This document shows positions 8,466 to 17,578 of a DNA stretch of 64,000 nt, in pieces. The DNA is from Lachnospiraceae bacterium (GTDB lineage: Bacteria; Bacillota; Clostridia; Lachnospirales; Lachnospiraceae): the NCBI GenBank assembly GCA_024403515.1, contig JAKSRS010000002.1, positions 86,388-150,387 on the forward strand. The letters run 5' to 3'. The position numbers and the translations under genes are program-made. Numbering within the stretch: the stretch's first letter is position 1; each line of letters opens with the position of its first letter. Under the pieces are notes generated by a model. The model was not told where the DNA came from, ran no database searches, and saw only the letters and a list, made by a program, of their open reading frames with translations.

Positions 8466-10520
8466 ATGAAGAAATTTAGTATCCGAAACAAGCTTATTGT
8501 TTGCTTCCTCATTCCGATTGCATTTATGGTCGTTATTGGAATTGCGGCGTACACCAGTGCGGAAAAGGGATTAAGCAGTAAGTATGAGCAGTCTACTCGA
8601 GAAACCATCAGTATGGCTGCTGAATATGTCGATATGGCATGTTCCTTCGTTAAAAGCGAAGCAACCAAGTATGCGTATGACGAGAACGTCGACGCGATCG
8701 TTCTAGGGGTGTACAAAAAAGATCCTGCTTCAAGAAATAAAGCAAGATCAGGCATTGAACGCGCTGTATTAGCCAGTGAAGCTACCAACAGCTTCATTGA
8801 AAACGTTCACATCATTACCAAAGATAGTAATAAGATGATTTCTACGAAAAGCAACTCTGTTGACGGTATCTTTGATCAGTACTACGAAGGGCTTGAAAAG
8901 GACGCAAGAGGCGCCATTCCTGAATGGACTGATTCACATGCAATGATCGACGAGGCACTTAAACTGTCAGCTTCTGATAAGTATATTCTTTCTTATCAGA
9001 CTCTTTGCAACAACAGAATCACAGCTGTTGCTGTTGACGTTTCTGCCAAGGCTATGCAGGAATTCATTGATACAATCGATGTGGGTAAGGGCTCTGTAGT
9101 AGCACTTATTACACCTGGCGGTAAGGAAATTTTTCACGAGCCGTTAAAGCTTGATGAGACAGGTATTTACAATGAGGAATCCGTAGTTTTTGCCGATAAG
9201 GACTTTTACCTTGCAGCTCTTGACAAAATTGCAGAAGGTGAAGTATCAGGCTCACAGACTGTACGTGTTAACGGAATCGAGCAGATGTTCATTTATGCAT
9301 ACTGTGATGTATCAGGTTCTGTTATCTGTGCAATGGTTCCGCTTGAAACTATTGTAGCTCAGGCAATTGAAATTAAGAACATGACTGTTGCAGTAGTAAT
9401 TGTTGCGATTATCTTTGTTCTTATTCTTGCAATTGTGCTTACAACAGGAATCGAGAAGAACATGAAGCGTATCTCCAAGAAACTTGGAGAGGTTGCCAAG
9501 GGTGACTTAACAGTTGCTGTTAAGGCCAAGGGCAAGGATGAATTCCAGCTTCTCGCAGGAAGTGCCAACGACATGATTTCCAATACCAAGAAACTTGTTG
9601 GTAAGGTTAATCAGGCGACCGATACTCTCGAAATGAGTGCTATAGGTGTTAAGGAAGCTTCTTCAACACTTAGCGATTGTTCGGTTGAAATCGGTGAAGC
9701 TATTAATGATATCAATGCAGGTATTGAAAGACAGTCAAGACACGCCAAGTCATGTGTTGAAACAACTGATAAGCTTTCTGATGAAATCAAGAACGTTACT
9801 GAGATGATTGTCAAGGTAAATGAACTTGTTAGCGAGACAAGCAACAAGATTGCAGAAGGTGTTGAACTTGTTCAGACACTTGGTTCAAGAACCAGTGAGA
9901 CTACCAAAGTAACCGGACAGGTTGGCGAAAGCATCATGTCATTAAAGTCTGAATCCGAAAAGATTAATTCCTTTGTAGGAGTTATCACTAATATCTCAGC
10001 TCAGACAAACCTTCTTTCGCTTAATGCTTCTATTGAAGCAGCACGTGCCGGAGATTTTGGACGTGGATTTGCTGTTGTTGCTGAAGAAATCAGAGTTCTT
10101 GCTGATCAGTCATCTACTGCAGCCGGGGAAATCAATAAGCTTGTAGAAGTGATTAACGAGCAGACCAATGCAACCGTTAAGGATGCCAAGAGAGCTCAGG
10201 AAATCGTTGAACTTCAGGCCGCTATGGTTTCCAAGTCAGTTGAAGTCTTCAGAAGCATGAAAGAAATGCTTGATGAACTTAGTGCTTCAATTGAAGAAAT
10301 CAGATCTGCTACAGATGCTGCTGATTCAAGAAGACTTGAAGCTGTGGATGCTGTTAGAAGCATCTCTGAAATTATTGGTGAAACTGCTACCAATGCACAG
10401 AAGGTTATTTCAGTTTCCAACGAACTTGGTGACTATGTAAATAATCTTAACAGTACTGCCGAATCACTCGGATATAATATGGATGATTTAAAGACTGAAA
10501 TTGCAGTATTTAAAGTTTGA
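8466..10520 (+). CDS. Methyl-accepting chemotaxis protein
   Basis: About 684 residues: a first membrane helix at roughly 9-31, an extracellular sensor of about 270 residues (Cache-like in length), a second helix at about 305-328, a HAMP domain (KNMKRISKKLGEVAKGDL), then the long coiled-coil signalling domain. Its hairpin tip reads ISAQTNLLSLNASIEAARAG with GRGFAVVAEEIRVLADQS. It senses an unknown extracellular ligand and signals through CheA/CheW to the flagella, which fits the flagellar operon at 62 kb. The start is set at ATG 8466 because GGAGGG lies seven bases upstream; the ATG at 8451 precedes that site. There is no C-terminal CheR-binding pentapeptide. Confidence 0.95.
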   Translation: MKKFSIRNKLIVCFLIPIAFMVVIGIAAYTSAEKGLSSKYEQSTRETISMAAEYVDMACSFVKSEATKYAYDENVDAIVLGVYKKDPASRNKARSGIERAVLASEATNSFIENVHIITKDSNKMISTKSNSVDGIFDQYYEGLEKDARGAIPEWTDSHAMIDEALKLSASDKYILSYQTLCNNRITAVAVDVSAKAMQEFIDTIDVGKGSVVALITPGGKEIFHEPLKLDETGIYNEESVVFADKDFYLAALDKIAEGEVSGSQTVRVNGIEQMFIYAYCDVSGSVICAMVPLETIVAQAIEIKNMTVAVVIVAIIFVLILAIVLTTGIEKNMKRISKKLGEVAKGDLTVAVKAKGKDEFQLLAGSANDMISNTKKLVGKVNQATDTLEMSAIGVKEASSTLSDCSVEIGEAINDINAGIERQSRHAKSCVETTDKLSDEIKNVTEMIVKVNELVSETSNKIAEGVELVQTLGSRTSETTKVTGQVGESIMSLKSESEKINSFVGVITNISAQTNLLSLNASIEAARAGDFGRGFAVVAEEIRVLADQSSTAAGEINKLVEVINEQTNATVKDAKRAQEIVELQAAMVSKSVEVFRSMKEMLDELSASIEEIRSATDAADSRRLEAVDAVRSISEIIGETATNAQKVISVSNELGDYVNNLNSTAESLGYNMDDLKTEIAVFKV

Positions 10521-10541
10521 TAAGAGCGGAGTATAGATTTA

Positions 10542-11882
10542 ATGAAGGAATTAGTAGAAGAAGTGATATCTGCAGAAAGTTTAGATGCAGGTAAGAAGAT
10601 ATATGAATTTGCGGACCTGATTTTCCCAATCTGCCGTAGTATAAGTGGAGACGGGGTTCGTGAAACTTTGAAACTAATTTCAGAGAAGATAAAAAATGAT
10701 ACCGAAAGAGACCTCAAGATTTTTGAGGTCCCTTCCGGTTCTTCTGTTTTTGACTGGACAGTTCCTAAGGAGTGGAAGATTAGGGACGCCTACATTGAAA
10801 ACGAAAACCATGAAAAGATTATTGATTTTAAAAACAACAACCTTCATGTACTTGGATATTCTACTCCGGTAGATGAATGGGTTGATCTTGAAGAACTGAA
10901 AACACATATATATACCGAACCCTCACAGCCCGATGCTATTCCTTACGTTACAAGTTATTACAAGGAACGCTTCGGCTTTTGTATGAGTGAGAATATGAAA
11001 AATGGCTTAAAGCCTGGAAAGTATCACATGTACATTGACAGTGAACTTTTCGACGGAAGCCTTTCTTATGCCGAACTTAAAATTAAGGGAAAGAGTGAAG
11101 AGGAAGTCTTTCTTTCGACTTATACCTGTCACCCTTCCATGGCTAATAATGAATGTTCCGGTCCTGCGCTTATGACTGAACTTATAAAGTTTGTTTCAGA
11201 CATGGCTAAAAGCGAAAAGGGCCTTAGATATTCCTATAGATTTATTTTTATTCCTGAAACAATCGGCTCGATTACATATTTAAGCCGTAATCTTCCTGAA
11301 ATGAAGAAGAATGTCATAGCGGGTTTTAACCTTTCCTGCGTTGGAGATGACAGGGCATATTCAATTGTTCACTCAAGATATGCCAACACCTTTTCAGATA
11401 AGGTTCTTATGAATGTTTTAAAATTCATGGGTGAATATAAAAGCTACTCTTTCTTAAAAAGAGGTTCTGATGAAAGACAGTACAATGCACCCGGCGTTGA
11501 CCTTCCGGTTGTGACCTTCTGCAGGTCCAAGTACTGTGAATATCCTGAGTATCATACTTCGCTTGATACAATGGACCTTGTAAGTGAAAGAGGTTTTGCC
11601 GGTGCTTACGAGGTAATGACCCAGTGCATTAAGGCTATAGAAGCCAACTACAAATACAAGATGAATGTTCTTTGCGAGCCTCAGCTTGGAAAACGTGGCC
11701 TTTATCCTTCAATAAGCCGAAAGGGTACATATGACGCGGTAAAATCGCTTACTGATTTCATTGCATACTCAGATGGAAGTAATGATCTTTTTGATATAAG
11801 TAAGATCATCGAGGTTCCGGTTAAGGAGCTTATCCCCATAGCCGATAAACTTTTTGAAAACGACCTGATTTCCAGGGTTTAG
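10542..11882 (+). CDS. DUF4910/DUF2172 M28-like aminopeptidase-fold protein
   Basis: 446 residues, no signal peptide. It has the layout of the DUF2172/DUF4910 proteins: an N-terminal beta domain (GSSVFDWTVPKEW), an M28-like zinc peptidase fold (FLSTYTCHPSMANNECSGPA, later GSDERQYNAPGVDLP and YPEYHTSLDTMD) and a C-terminal winged-helix part. Candidate metal ligands are the His of TCHPS, the Glu/Asp of that region and the His of YHTS. As I recall, a homologue (Cj1295) in the Campylobacter jejuni flagellin glycan locus is needed for a di-O-methylglyceric acid modification of pseudaminic acid. It heads the acylation module that continues to 17504. Confidence 0.75.
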   Translation: MKELVEEVISAESLDAGKKIYEFADLIFPICRSISGDGVRETLKLISEKIKNDTERDLKIFEVPSGSSVFDWTVPKEWKIRDAYIENENHEKIIDFKNNNLHVLGYSTPVDEWVDLEELKTHIYTEPSQPDAIPYVTSYYKERFGFCMSENMKNGLKPGKYHMYIDSELFDGSLSYAELKIKGKSEEEVFLSTYTCHPSMANNECSGPALMTELIKFVSDMAKSEKGLRYSYRFIFIPETIGSITYLSRNLPEMKKNVIAGFNLSCVGDDRAYSIVHSRYANTFSDKVLMNVLKFMGEYKSYSFLKRGSDERQYNAPGVDLPVVTFCRSKYCEYPEYHTSLDTMDLVSERGFAGAYEVMTQCIKAIEANYKYKMNVLCEPQLGKRGLYPSISRKGTYDAVKSLTDFIAYSDGSNDLFDISKIIEVPVKELIPIADKLFENDLISRV

Positions 11883-11909
11883 TAAAACACTTTCCAAAGA
11901 GGAAAAAGA

Positions 11910-12761
11910 ATGAGCAACAAACTGATTGAAAATATCATTGAAAATGCAAGGGGACTTGGGATAGAAAAGGGTGACATTTTATATGTTGCCAGTGATATTA
12001 CAAGACTTGTGTTTGCACTTATGGATAAATATGGTGTAGAAGGAAAAGCCGGACAGAAGGAAGCACTAAATCAGCTGACTGATGGCCTTAAAGACCTTGT
12101 TGGAGAAGAGGGAACTTTGCTTATTCCTACTTTTTCATGGGCTTTTTGTGCAGGTAAAGGCTTTGACAGAAGTAAAACTAAAAGTGAGGTCGGAGCTTAT
12201 TCCAATTTCATTTTAAAGAACAGGGATGACTTTAGAAGAACGCGTCACGCGATGTATTCTTTTGCCGTATGGGGAAAAGACGCTGAAATGTTACTTAACA
12301 TGGATAACCAGGATGCCTGGGGAGAAAAGTCTGTCTTTACATACTTAAGAGACAATAATGCCAAGGAATTAAACATTGACTGCGAACCATTCCAGGGAAT
12401 GACCTTTGTACACTACGTCGAGCAGTGTGTTGATGTTCCCTACAGACACCTTAAATATTTCTTTGGTAACTACACAGACTATGACGGAACTAGTGAGTTT
12501 AGAATGTACTCCATGAACGTAAGGGATATGGATGTTTCAACGGGTGTCAGCACTACTGATGAATATCTTATTTCCAAAAACCTTGCTAAGAAGGTATTAG
12601 TTGACGGAATAGGACTTACCCTTATTGATCTTACTGCGTCATATCCTGTAATTGTTGATGATTTAAAGAACAACAATGGTGCCAATAATATTTATTTTAA
12701 GACCGGTGGCCTTGACTGGACTAAGGAAAAGACTCTTCCTTATGAGATTGGAAAGATCTAA
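11910..12761 (+). CDS. AAC(3)-family acyltransferase of the acylation module
   Basis: 283 residues matching the antibiotic N3-acetyltransferase fold: KGDILYVASDITRLVF at the N-terminus, EGTLLIPTFSWAFC, RTRHAMYSFAVWGKDAE and FQGMTFVHYVEQ. The family uses acyl-CoA, or in some clusters acyl-ACP, to acylate amino groups. Beside FkbH and ACP genes the likely acceptor is an amino sugar or a small intermediate, not an aminoglycoside drug. AGAGGAAAAAGA precedes the ATG. It sits 27 bases after the DUF4910 gene in the same operon. A resistance role should not be assumed. Confidence 0.8.
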   Translation: MSNKLIENIIENARGLGIEKGDILYVASDITRLVFALMDKYGVEGKAGQKEALNQLTDGLKDLVGEEGTLLIPTFSWAFCAGKGFDRSKTKSEVGAYSNFILKNRDDFRRTRHAMYSFAVWGKDAEMLLNMDNQDAWGEKSVFTYLRDNNAKELNIDCEPFQGMTFVHYVEQCVDVPYRHLKYFFGNYTDYDGTSEFRMYSMNVRDMDVSTGVSTTDEYLISKNLAKKVLVDGIGLTLIDLTASYPVIVDDLKNNNGANNIYFKTGGLDWTKEKTLPYEIGKI

Positions 12762-12803
12762 GACAGTGTTTTTAGGCTAAAGAAATAACAGTGGAGATAT
12801 TTT

Positions 12804-14582
12804 ATGATTAACGAGCTTAATTATCCTTTTGATGCCGAATATATAATGGCCAAAAAGAAAAAAATAAAGAAGACCCTGCTTGAAAATACAGCAGGAATGG
12901 TTCCTAAAAAGATTGCTATTTTAGGTGGTTCTACCACAAATGATATCAAACTTGTGATGGAACTTTTTCTTTTAAATTACGGAATTATTCCTGAGTTTTA
13001 TGAATCAGAGTACAACCGTTACTATCAGGATGCAATGTTTGAAAACGCTGAGCTTGAAAAGTTTGCTCCTGATGTAATTTACATTCACACAAGCAATAGA
13101 AATATTACAACATATCCAAATCTTTCTTCTTCCAAAGAAGATGTTGAAGCCTTGCTAAAGGCTGAAATGGATAAGTTTAGCGGAATGTGGAAGCACCTTA
13201 AAGAGAAGTACAAATGCCCCATTATTCAGAACAACTTTGACTATCCTTATTATCGATTAATGGGTAACAAGGATTCTTATGATTTTCACGGACACACATA
13301 TTTTGTAAACAGATTAAATCAGGCTTTTACTGAATTTGCAGCTGATTTTGAAGGTCTTTACATATGTGATTTAAACTACATTTCTGCTGATTACGGTCTT
13401 AAAGCATGGGCAGATCCTTTTTACTGGTACATGTACAAGTATGCACTTTGCGTACCTGCAATTCCCTATCTTTCATTTAATGTTGCCAATATAATCAAGT
13501 CATTATTTGGAAAGAACAAGAAGGGATTTGTACTTGATCTTGACAATACTTTGTGGGGCGGCGTTATCGGAGACGATGGCGTTGATAACATAGCATTAGG
13601 ACCGGAAGAGTCTGAAGGCCAGGCTTATCTTGAATTCCAACGCTATATTAAAGAGCACAAGCAGTTAGGTATTATCTTAAATGTTGATTCCAAAAACGAT
13701 TATGAAAATGCCATTGCAGGTTTAAATCACCCTGATAGTGAGTTAAAGCCTGATGAATTTATTGAAATCAAGGCCAACTGGGATCCTAAGGATCGAAATT
13801 TCGCCCAGATTGCATCATCACTTACCCTGCTTCCTGAAAGTCTTGTTTTTGTTGATGACAATCCCGCAGAAAGAGCGATTGTAACCGGTCAGCTTCCGGG
13901 CGTATGTGCTCCTGAAATCCACAAGGCCGAAGAGTACATTGGTATAATCGACAGATCCGGATTTTTTGAAGTGACCAACTTATCCAAAGATGACCTTAAC
14001 AGAAATGCAATGTACAAAGAAAATGCTTTAAGAGCATCACTACAGGCCAGCTTTGAAAATTATGAAGATTACTTATTAAGCCTTGAGATGAAGGCCGTGA
14101 TTCGTTCTTTTGAACCTATCTATATGGCCAGAATCGCTCAGCTTACAAATAAGAGCAACCAGTTTAACCTTACAACCAAAAGATTTACTCAGGAAGAAAT
14201 CGAGGCTGTTGCAGCGGATGATTCATATATTACTTTGTATGGTAAGCTTGAGGATAAATTTGGCGATAATGGTGTTGTAAGCGTTGTTATCGGTCACATT
14301 CAGGGTGATGTATGCCACATAGAACTCTGGCTTATGAGCTGCCGTGTCTTAAAACGTGACATGGAAGTTGCGATGATGGATGAACTTGTAAAGATTTGTA
14401 GCAGCAAGAACATCAAGACTGTGGTCGGACACTACTATCCTACAGCCAAGAATCACATGGTTAGTGAATTTTATGATAACTTTGGCTTTGTGCTTGAAAG
14501 CGAAGACGAGGATGGAAACAAGGAGTATTCACAGAGGGTAGCTGACTACGAATACAAGAATAAAGTTATTGTTTTAGTTTAG
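12804..14582 (+). CDS. FkbH-like HAD-IIIC protein (glyceryl-ACP loading)
   Basis: 592 residues with three parts: an N-terminal SGNH-like region (about 35-235, AILGGSTTND), a HAD-IIIC phosphatase core (about 238-390; D245 and D247 in VLDLDNTLWGGVIGDDG, then VFVDDNPAERAIV), and a C-terminal GNAT-like domain (about 425-590; NQFNLTTKRFTQEEI, ELWLMSCRVLKRDMEVAMMDEL). FkbH family proteins dephosphorylate 1,3-bisphosphoglycerate and load the D-glyceryl group onto an acyl carrier protein. All HAD catalytic residues visible here are intact, and an ACP gene follows 57 bases later. Glyceryl as the actual acyl group is inferred from the family. Confidence 0.88.
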   Translation: MINELNYPFDAEYIMAKKKKIKKTLLENTAGMVPKKIAILGGSTTNDIKLVMELFLLNYGIIPEFYESEYNRYYQDAMFENAELEKFAPDVIYIHTSNRNITTYPNLSSSKEDVEALLKAEMDKFSGMWKHLKEKYKCPIIQNNFDYPYYRLMGNKDSYDFHGHTYFVNRLNQAFTEFAADFEGLYICDLNYISADYGLKAWADPFYWYMYKYALCVPAIPYLSFNVANIIKSLFGKNKKGFVLDLDNTLWGGVIGDDGVDNIALGPEESEGQAYLEFQRYIKEHKQLGIILNVDSKNDYENAIAGLNHPDSELKPDEFIEIKANWDPKDRNFAQIASSLTLLPESLVFVDDNPAERAIVTGQLPGVCAPEIHKAEEYIGIIDRSGFFEVTNLSKDDLNRNAMYKENALRASLQASFENYEDYLLSLEMKAVIRSFEPIYMARIAQLTNKSNQFNLTTKRFTQEEIEAVAADDSYITLYGKLEDKFGDNGVVSVVIGHIQGDVCHIELWLMSCRVLKRDMEVAMMDELVKICSSKNIKTVVGHYYPTAKNHMVSEFYDNFGFVLESEDEDGNKEYSQRVADYEYKNKVIVLV

Positions 14583-14639
14583 AATATGGGAATTTTCTTT
14601 TGCCTTTAATGAGAGAAATGTTTGAAAGGTGTTTTATAA

Positions 14640-14879
14640 ATGAGCAGATTAGAAGTATTTGAAAAATTGCAGGAAATTTTTGCGGATGTGTTTGATGACG
14701 ATACAATCGAACTTACTGATGAAACAAACTCCAACGATATCGAAGATTGGGACAGCCTCGAGCAGATTAACCTCATCGTTGCCATCGAAACAGAATTTTC
14801 AATCAAGTTTCAGATGGGTGAAGTAAGTAAGATTAAAAATGTCGGCGAAATGGCTGATTTAATCCTCGAAAGAATTTAA
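14640..14879 (+). CDS. Acyl carrier protein
   Basis: 79 residues, acidic and helical, with the phosphopantetheine attachment site D38-S39-L40 in EDWDSLEQINLIVAIE. It is the expected acceptor for the FkbH-like protein and the donor for the MBOAT protein encoded next, so it holds the position of DltC in a Dlt-like pathway. The ribosome site is a modest AAAGGTG. Its 3' end is partly duplicated in the following intergenic gap. Confidence 0.9.
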   Translation: MSRLEVFEKLQEIFADVFDDDTIELTDETNSNDIEDWDSLEQINLIVAIETEFSIKFQMGEVSKIKNVGEMADLILERI

Positions 14880-14940
14880 CTATAGAAAAGATTTAACTAT
14901 AGAGAGATTTAATCCTTGAAAGAATTTAATTATAGAAAGA
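14857..14940 (+). repeat. Direct duplication of the 3' end of the ACP gene
   Basis: The 34 bases 14857-14890 (end of the ACP gene plus about 11 bases) recur at 14907-14940 with three differences, offset by exactly 50 bases. A half unit, GATTTAACTATAGAGA (14891-14906), lies between. The copy is non-coding and fills the gap before the MBOAT gene. Confidence 0.85.
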
Positions 14941-14954
14941 CTGAGAATTAGTAC

Positions 14955-16427
14955 ATGTTATTCAACTCATATGTATTTTTGCTTCTTTTCTTTCCACTCA
15001 CACTGATTGGTTACTATGTCCTCAAGCATTTCAAGCAGGCTACACTCATGAAAGTATGGCTGATTGGAATGTCTTTGTGGTTTTATGGATATTTTAATCC
15101 ATGGTACCTTCTTATCATCATAAGCAGTATCATAGTCAACTATGGTCTTTGCATACTGATGAATAAGGTGGCATCGGGTGAAGAAAAGAAAAAGCTGCGT
15201 AAGTTAATAATGATCATAGGTATAGTATTTAACGTAGGAATTCTTTTCTACTACAAGTACTTTAACTTCTTCATCGACAATATTAACTGGATTTTTAAAT
15301 CTGATATTTTAATTGAAAAAATCCTGCTTCCTTTGGGTATAAGCTTCTTTACCTTCCAGGAAATAGGTTTCATGGTGGATTCATATAAGGGAGACGTTAA
15401 GAATCTTTCTTTTGTTGACTTCTTCCTTTTTGTAACTTTCTTCCCACAGCTTATCGCGGGACCGATTGTTACTCAGGATGAAATGCTTCCACAGTTTAAA
15501 GAACTTGCAAACAAAAAGTTCGATAAAGATCAGTTCGCGCGAGGACTCGCCCTTTTTATTATGGGCCTTATGAAAAAGGTACTTATTGCTGATGTGTTTG
15601 GCGGTGCTGTTGACTGGGCGTATGCAAACCATTTGGCGCTCAACTCGACTGGTTCAATTCTTGCCTTACTTTTCGCTAATTTACAGATGTATTTCGATTT
15701 TTCCGGATACTGTGATATGGCCAGAGGTATCGGTGGAATGTTCTTAATAGACATCGTCGTTAACTTCAATTCGCCCTACAAGGCCAAATCTGTCCTTGAA
15801 TTCTGGTCAAGATGGCAGGTTACCATGTCAAGATTTTTGACAAGATACATATATATTCCTTTAGGCGGAAGCAGAAGGGGAGAACTGAGAACCTGCATTA
15901 ATACCTTTATTGTTTTCACTATCAGTGGTATCTGGCATGGCTCAGGCTGGAAATATATGATCTGGGGTATGCTGTACGGTATTTTAAATATCTGTTCAAG
16001 ACAGTTAAGACCAATTAAAAAGAAAATCCCTGCAGTTATAAACAATATAGAATGTTTTATCTTTGTCTGCCTCATGGGATCACTGTTTAGGGCTGAAACC
16101 TTAAAACAGTTTGGACAGATGCTTTCTAAGGTATTTACTTTAAATTATGGTGCGATTCCTCTTGAGATGGCACAGGCTTTTAATAGAACTGAGTATCTTT
16201 TTATTCAGGATTGTTTCCACATCTCAAGCCTTTCTTTTGCACCATATATAATGATTGTTTTATTTATGGTACTGGCATTTTTCTTATGCTTTATCACAAG
16301 AAATGCCTGCGAAATCGCAGCACAGCTTAAATTTAAGGTAAGCTCAGCTATACTTCTTGCAGTCGGACTGATTTGGTCTGTTATATCGCTTTCAGAAGTT
16401 AGTACATTTTTATATTTCAATTTCTAA
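14955..16427 (+). CDS. MBOAT family membrane O-acyltransferase (DltB/AlgI-like)
   Basis: 490 residues, about eleven membrane helices. Family hallmarks are visible: LPLGISFFTFQEIGFMVD, FFPQLIAGPI, YFDFSGYCDMARGIGGMFLI, FNSPYKAKSVLEFWSRWQVTMSRF and GIWHGSGWKYMIWG with the catalytic H328. MBOAT proteins of this class pass an acyl group from a carrier through the membrane to an extracellular polymer. Here the neighbours supply an ACP and a glyceryl-loading enzyme instead of the DltA adenylating enzyme. The ATG has only a weak ribosome site in the duplicated AT-rich spacer, so expression may be limited or coupled. Confidence 0.92.
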   Translation: MLFNSYVFLLLFFPLTLIGYYVLKHFKQATLMKVWLIGMSLWFYGYFNPWYLLIIISSIIVNYGLCILMNKVASGEEKKKLRKLIMIIGIVFNVGILFYYKYFNFFIDNINWIFKSDILIEKILLPLGISFFTFQEIGFMVDSYKGDVKNLSFVDFFLFVTFFPQLIAGPIVTQDEMLPQFKELANKKFDKDQFARGLALFIMGLMKKVLIADVFGGAVDWAYANHLALNSTGSILALLFANLQMYFDFSGYCDMARGIGGMFLIDIVVNFNSPYKAKSVLEFWSRWQVTMSRFLTRYIYIPLGGSRRGELRTCINTFIVFTISGIWHGSGWKYMIWGMLYGILNICSRQLRPIKKKIPAVINNIECFIFVCLMGSLFRAETLKQFGQMLSKVFTLNYGAIPLEMAQAFNRTEYLFIQDCFHISSLSFAPYIMIVLFMVLAFFLCFITRNACEIAAQLKFKVSSAILLAVGLIWSVISLSEVSTFLYFNF

Positions 16428-16436
16428 GGATTAGTT

Positions 16437-17504
16437 ATGGACGAAAACAAGCAGATATCAAAATGGATAAAAGCTATTGTTATTGCCATTGCTCTATTGA
16501 TGCTTTTATGCATGGGAATGGTTATAGTGGTAGATCCGTTTTTTCAATATCATAAGCCGTTAAAAGGATTTCCTTACAAAGTTGATAACCAGTTGTCAAA
16601 TAATGCCGGAATGGCCAAAACATTCGATTACGACAGTATATTAACCGGCTCTTCAATGGTATCCAATTTTGATCTTGATTCATTAAAATTTAAGACAGGT
16701 TCAAACACAATAAAGGTTAACTATAACGGCGCTTATCCTAAGGATATTGCCAATATCCTCGAATATGTTTTTGCTGAACATAAGGATTTAAAAACAGTAT
16801 ATTTTGGAATGGATATTTACTCTTATAACTCAGAGACTGAGGAAGTAAAATATCCTTTTCCTGCACATCTTTATGATGACAATCTTATAAACGACGTATC
16901 ATATCTGTTTAATAAAGACGTACTGGTTCAGTATATTATTGAACCCCTTCGTTTTCCTTCTCAGAAAACAGATTTATCCAGAGTTTATATGATGGAATAC
17001 GATGATTCCCAGTACAGCAGGGATTGGGTTTTAACTAACTATAAGATTGCTGACAAGGTTACTCTTACAGAAGATGAAGTTGCACAAAAGTATCAGCTTT
17101 TAGATGAAAACCTTGAAAAGAACCTTATTCCTTTTATCGAGGAACATAAGGATACGAAGTTTGTTGTATTCTACCCACCTTACAGCATTCTTTACTGGCA
17201 TAACAAGAATCTTGAGGGCTGGTACGATATCATATTAAACGAATACAAAATAGTAACTGAAAGACTTTTAGAATACGATAATGTTGAAGTTTACTGTTTT
17301 TCAGATGCATGGGACCAGGTAACAGACCTTGATAACTATGTTGATTACATTCATCAGCATGCAAGAGTAAATGAATATATTATGGATTGCTTTTCAAATG
17401 GCAGCCACAGGATAACAAAAGAAAACGTCGATGAGGTTACAGAATCACTTAAAGCATATTTAGATGAGTTTGATTATGGTAAGGAATTTGGCCTGACCGA
17501 ATAA
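16437..17504 (+). CDS. Membrane-anchored SGNH-type protein, DltD-like partner of MBOAT
   Basis: 355 residues. One N-terminal membrane helix (about 10-33) is followed by an extracellular SGNH-fold domain. Block I is ILTGSSMVSNFD with candidate nucleophile S72; block V is DYIHQH with D303 and H306, so a full Ser-Asp-His set is present, as in DltD. In the Dlt system the equivalent protein transfers the acyl group to the polymer outside the cell. It begins ten bases after the MBOAT stop, with AAGGA seven bases before the ATG. The sequence is too divergent to be called DltD itself. Confidence 0.75.
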   Translation: MDENKQISKWIKAIVIAIALLMLLCMGMVIVVDPFFQYHKPLKGFPYKVDNQLSNNAGMAKTFDYDSILTGSSMVSNFDLDSLKFKTGSNTIKVNYNGAYPKDIANILEYVFAEHKDLKTVYFGMDIYSYNSETEEVKYPFPAHLYDDNLINDVSYLFNKDVLVQYIIEPLRFPSQKTDLSRVYMMEYDDSQYSRDWVLTNYKIADKVTLTEDEVAQKYQLLDENLEKNLIPFIEEHKDTKFVVFYPPYSILYWHNKNLEGWYDIILNEYKIVTERLLEYDNVEVYCFSDAWDQVTDLDNYVDYIHQHARVNEYIMDCFSNGSHRITKENVDEVTESLKAYLDEFDYGKEFGLTE

Positions 17505-17578
17505 GAAAACAAGATATGAAGCAAATATCTTAATCGTGTTTAGACAGATGAGACAAGATGAGGAGTAGGGGCTTGTTG

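Noticed and set aside
11910-12761. Aminoglycoside resistance gene
   Set aside because: The fold is that of AAC(3) enzymes, but the gene lies inside an FkbH/ACP/MBOAT operon with even spacing. A biosynthetic acyltransferase is much more likely.
17511-17531. Terminator after the SGNH gene (AAGATAT/ATATCTT)
   Set aside because: The stem is short and AT-rich and no T tract follows.
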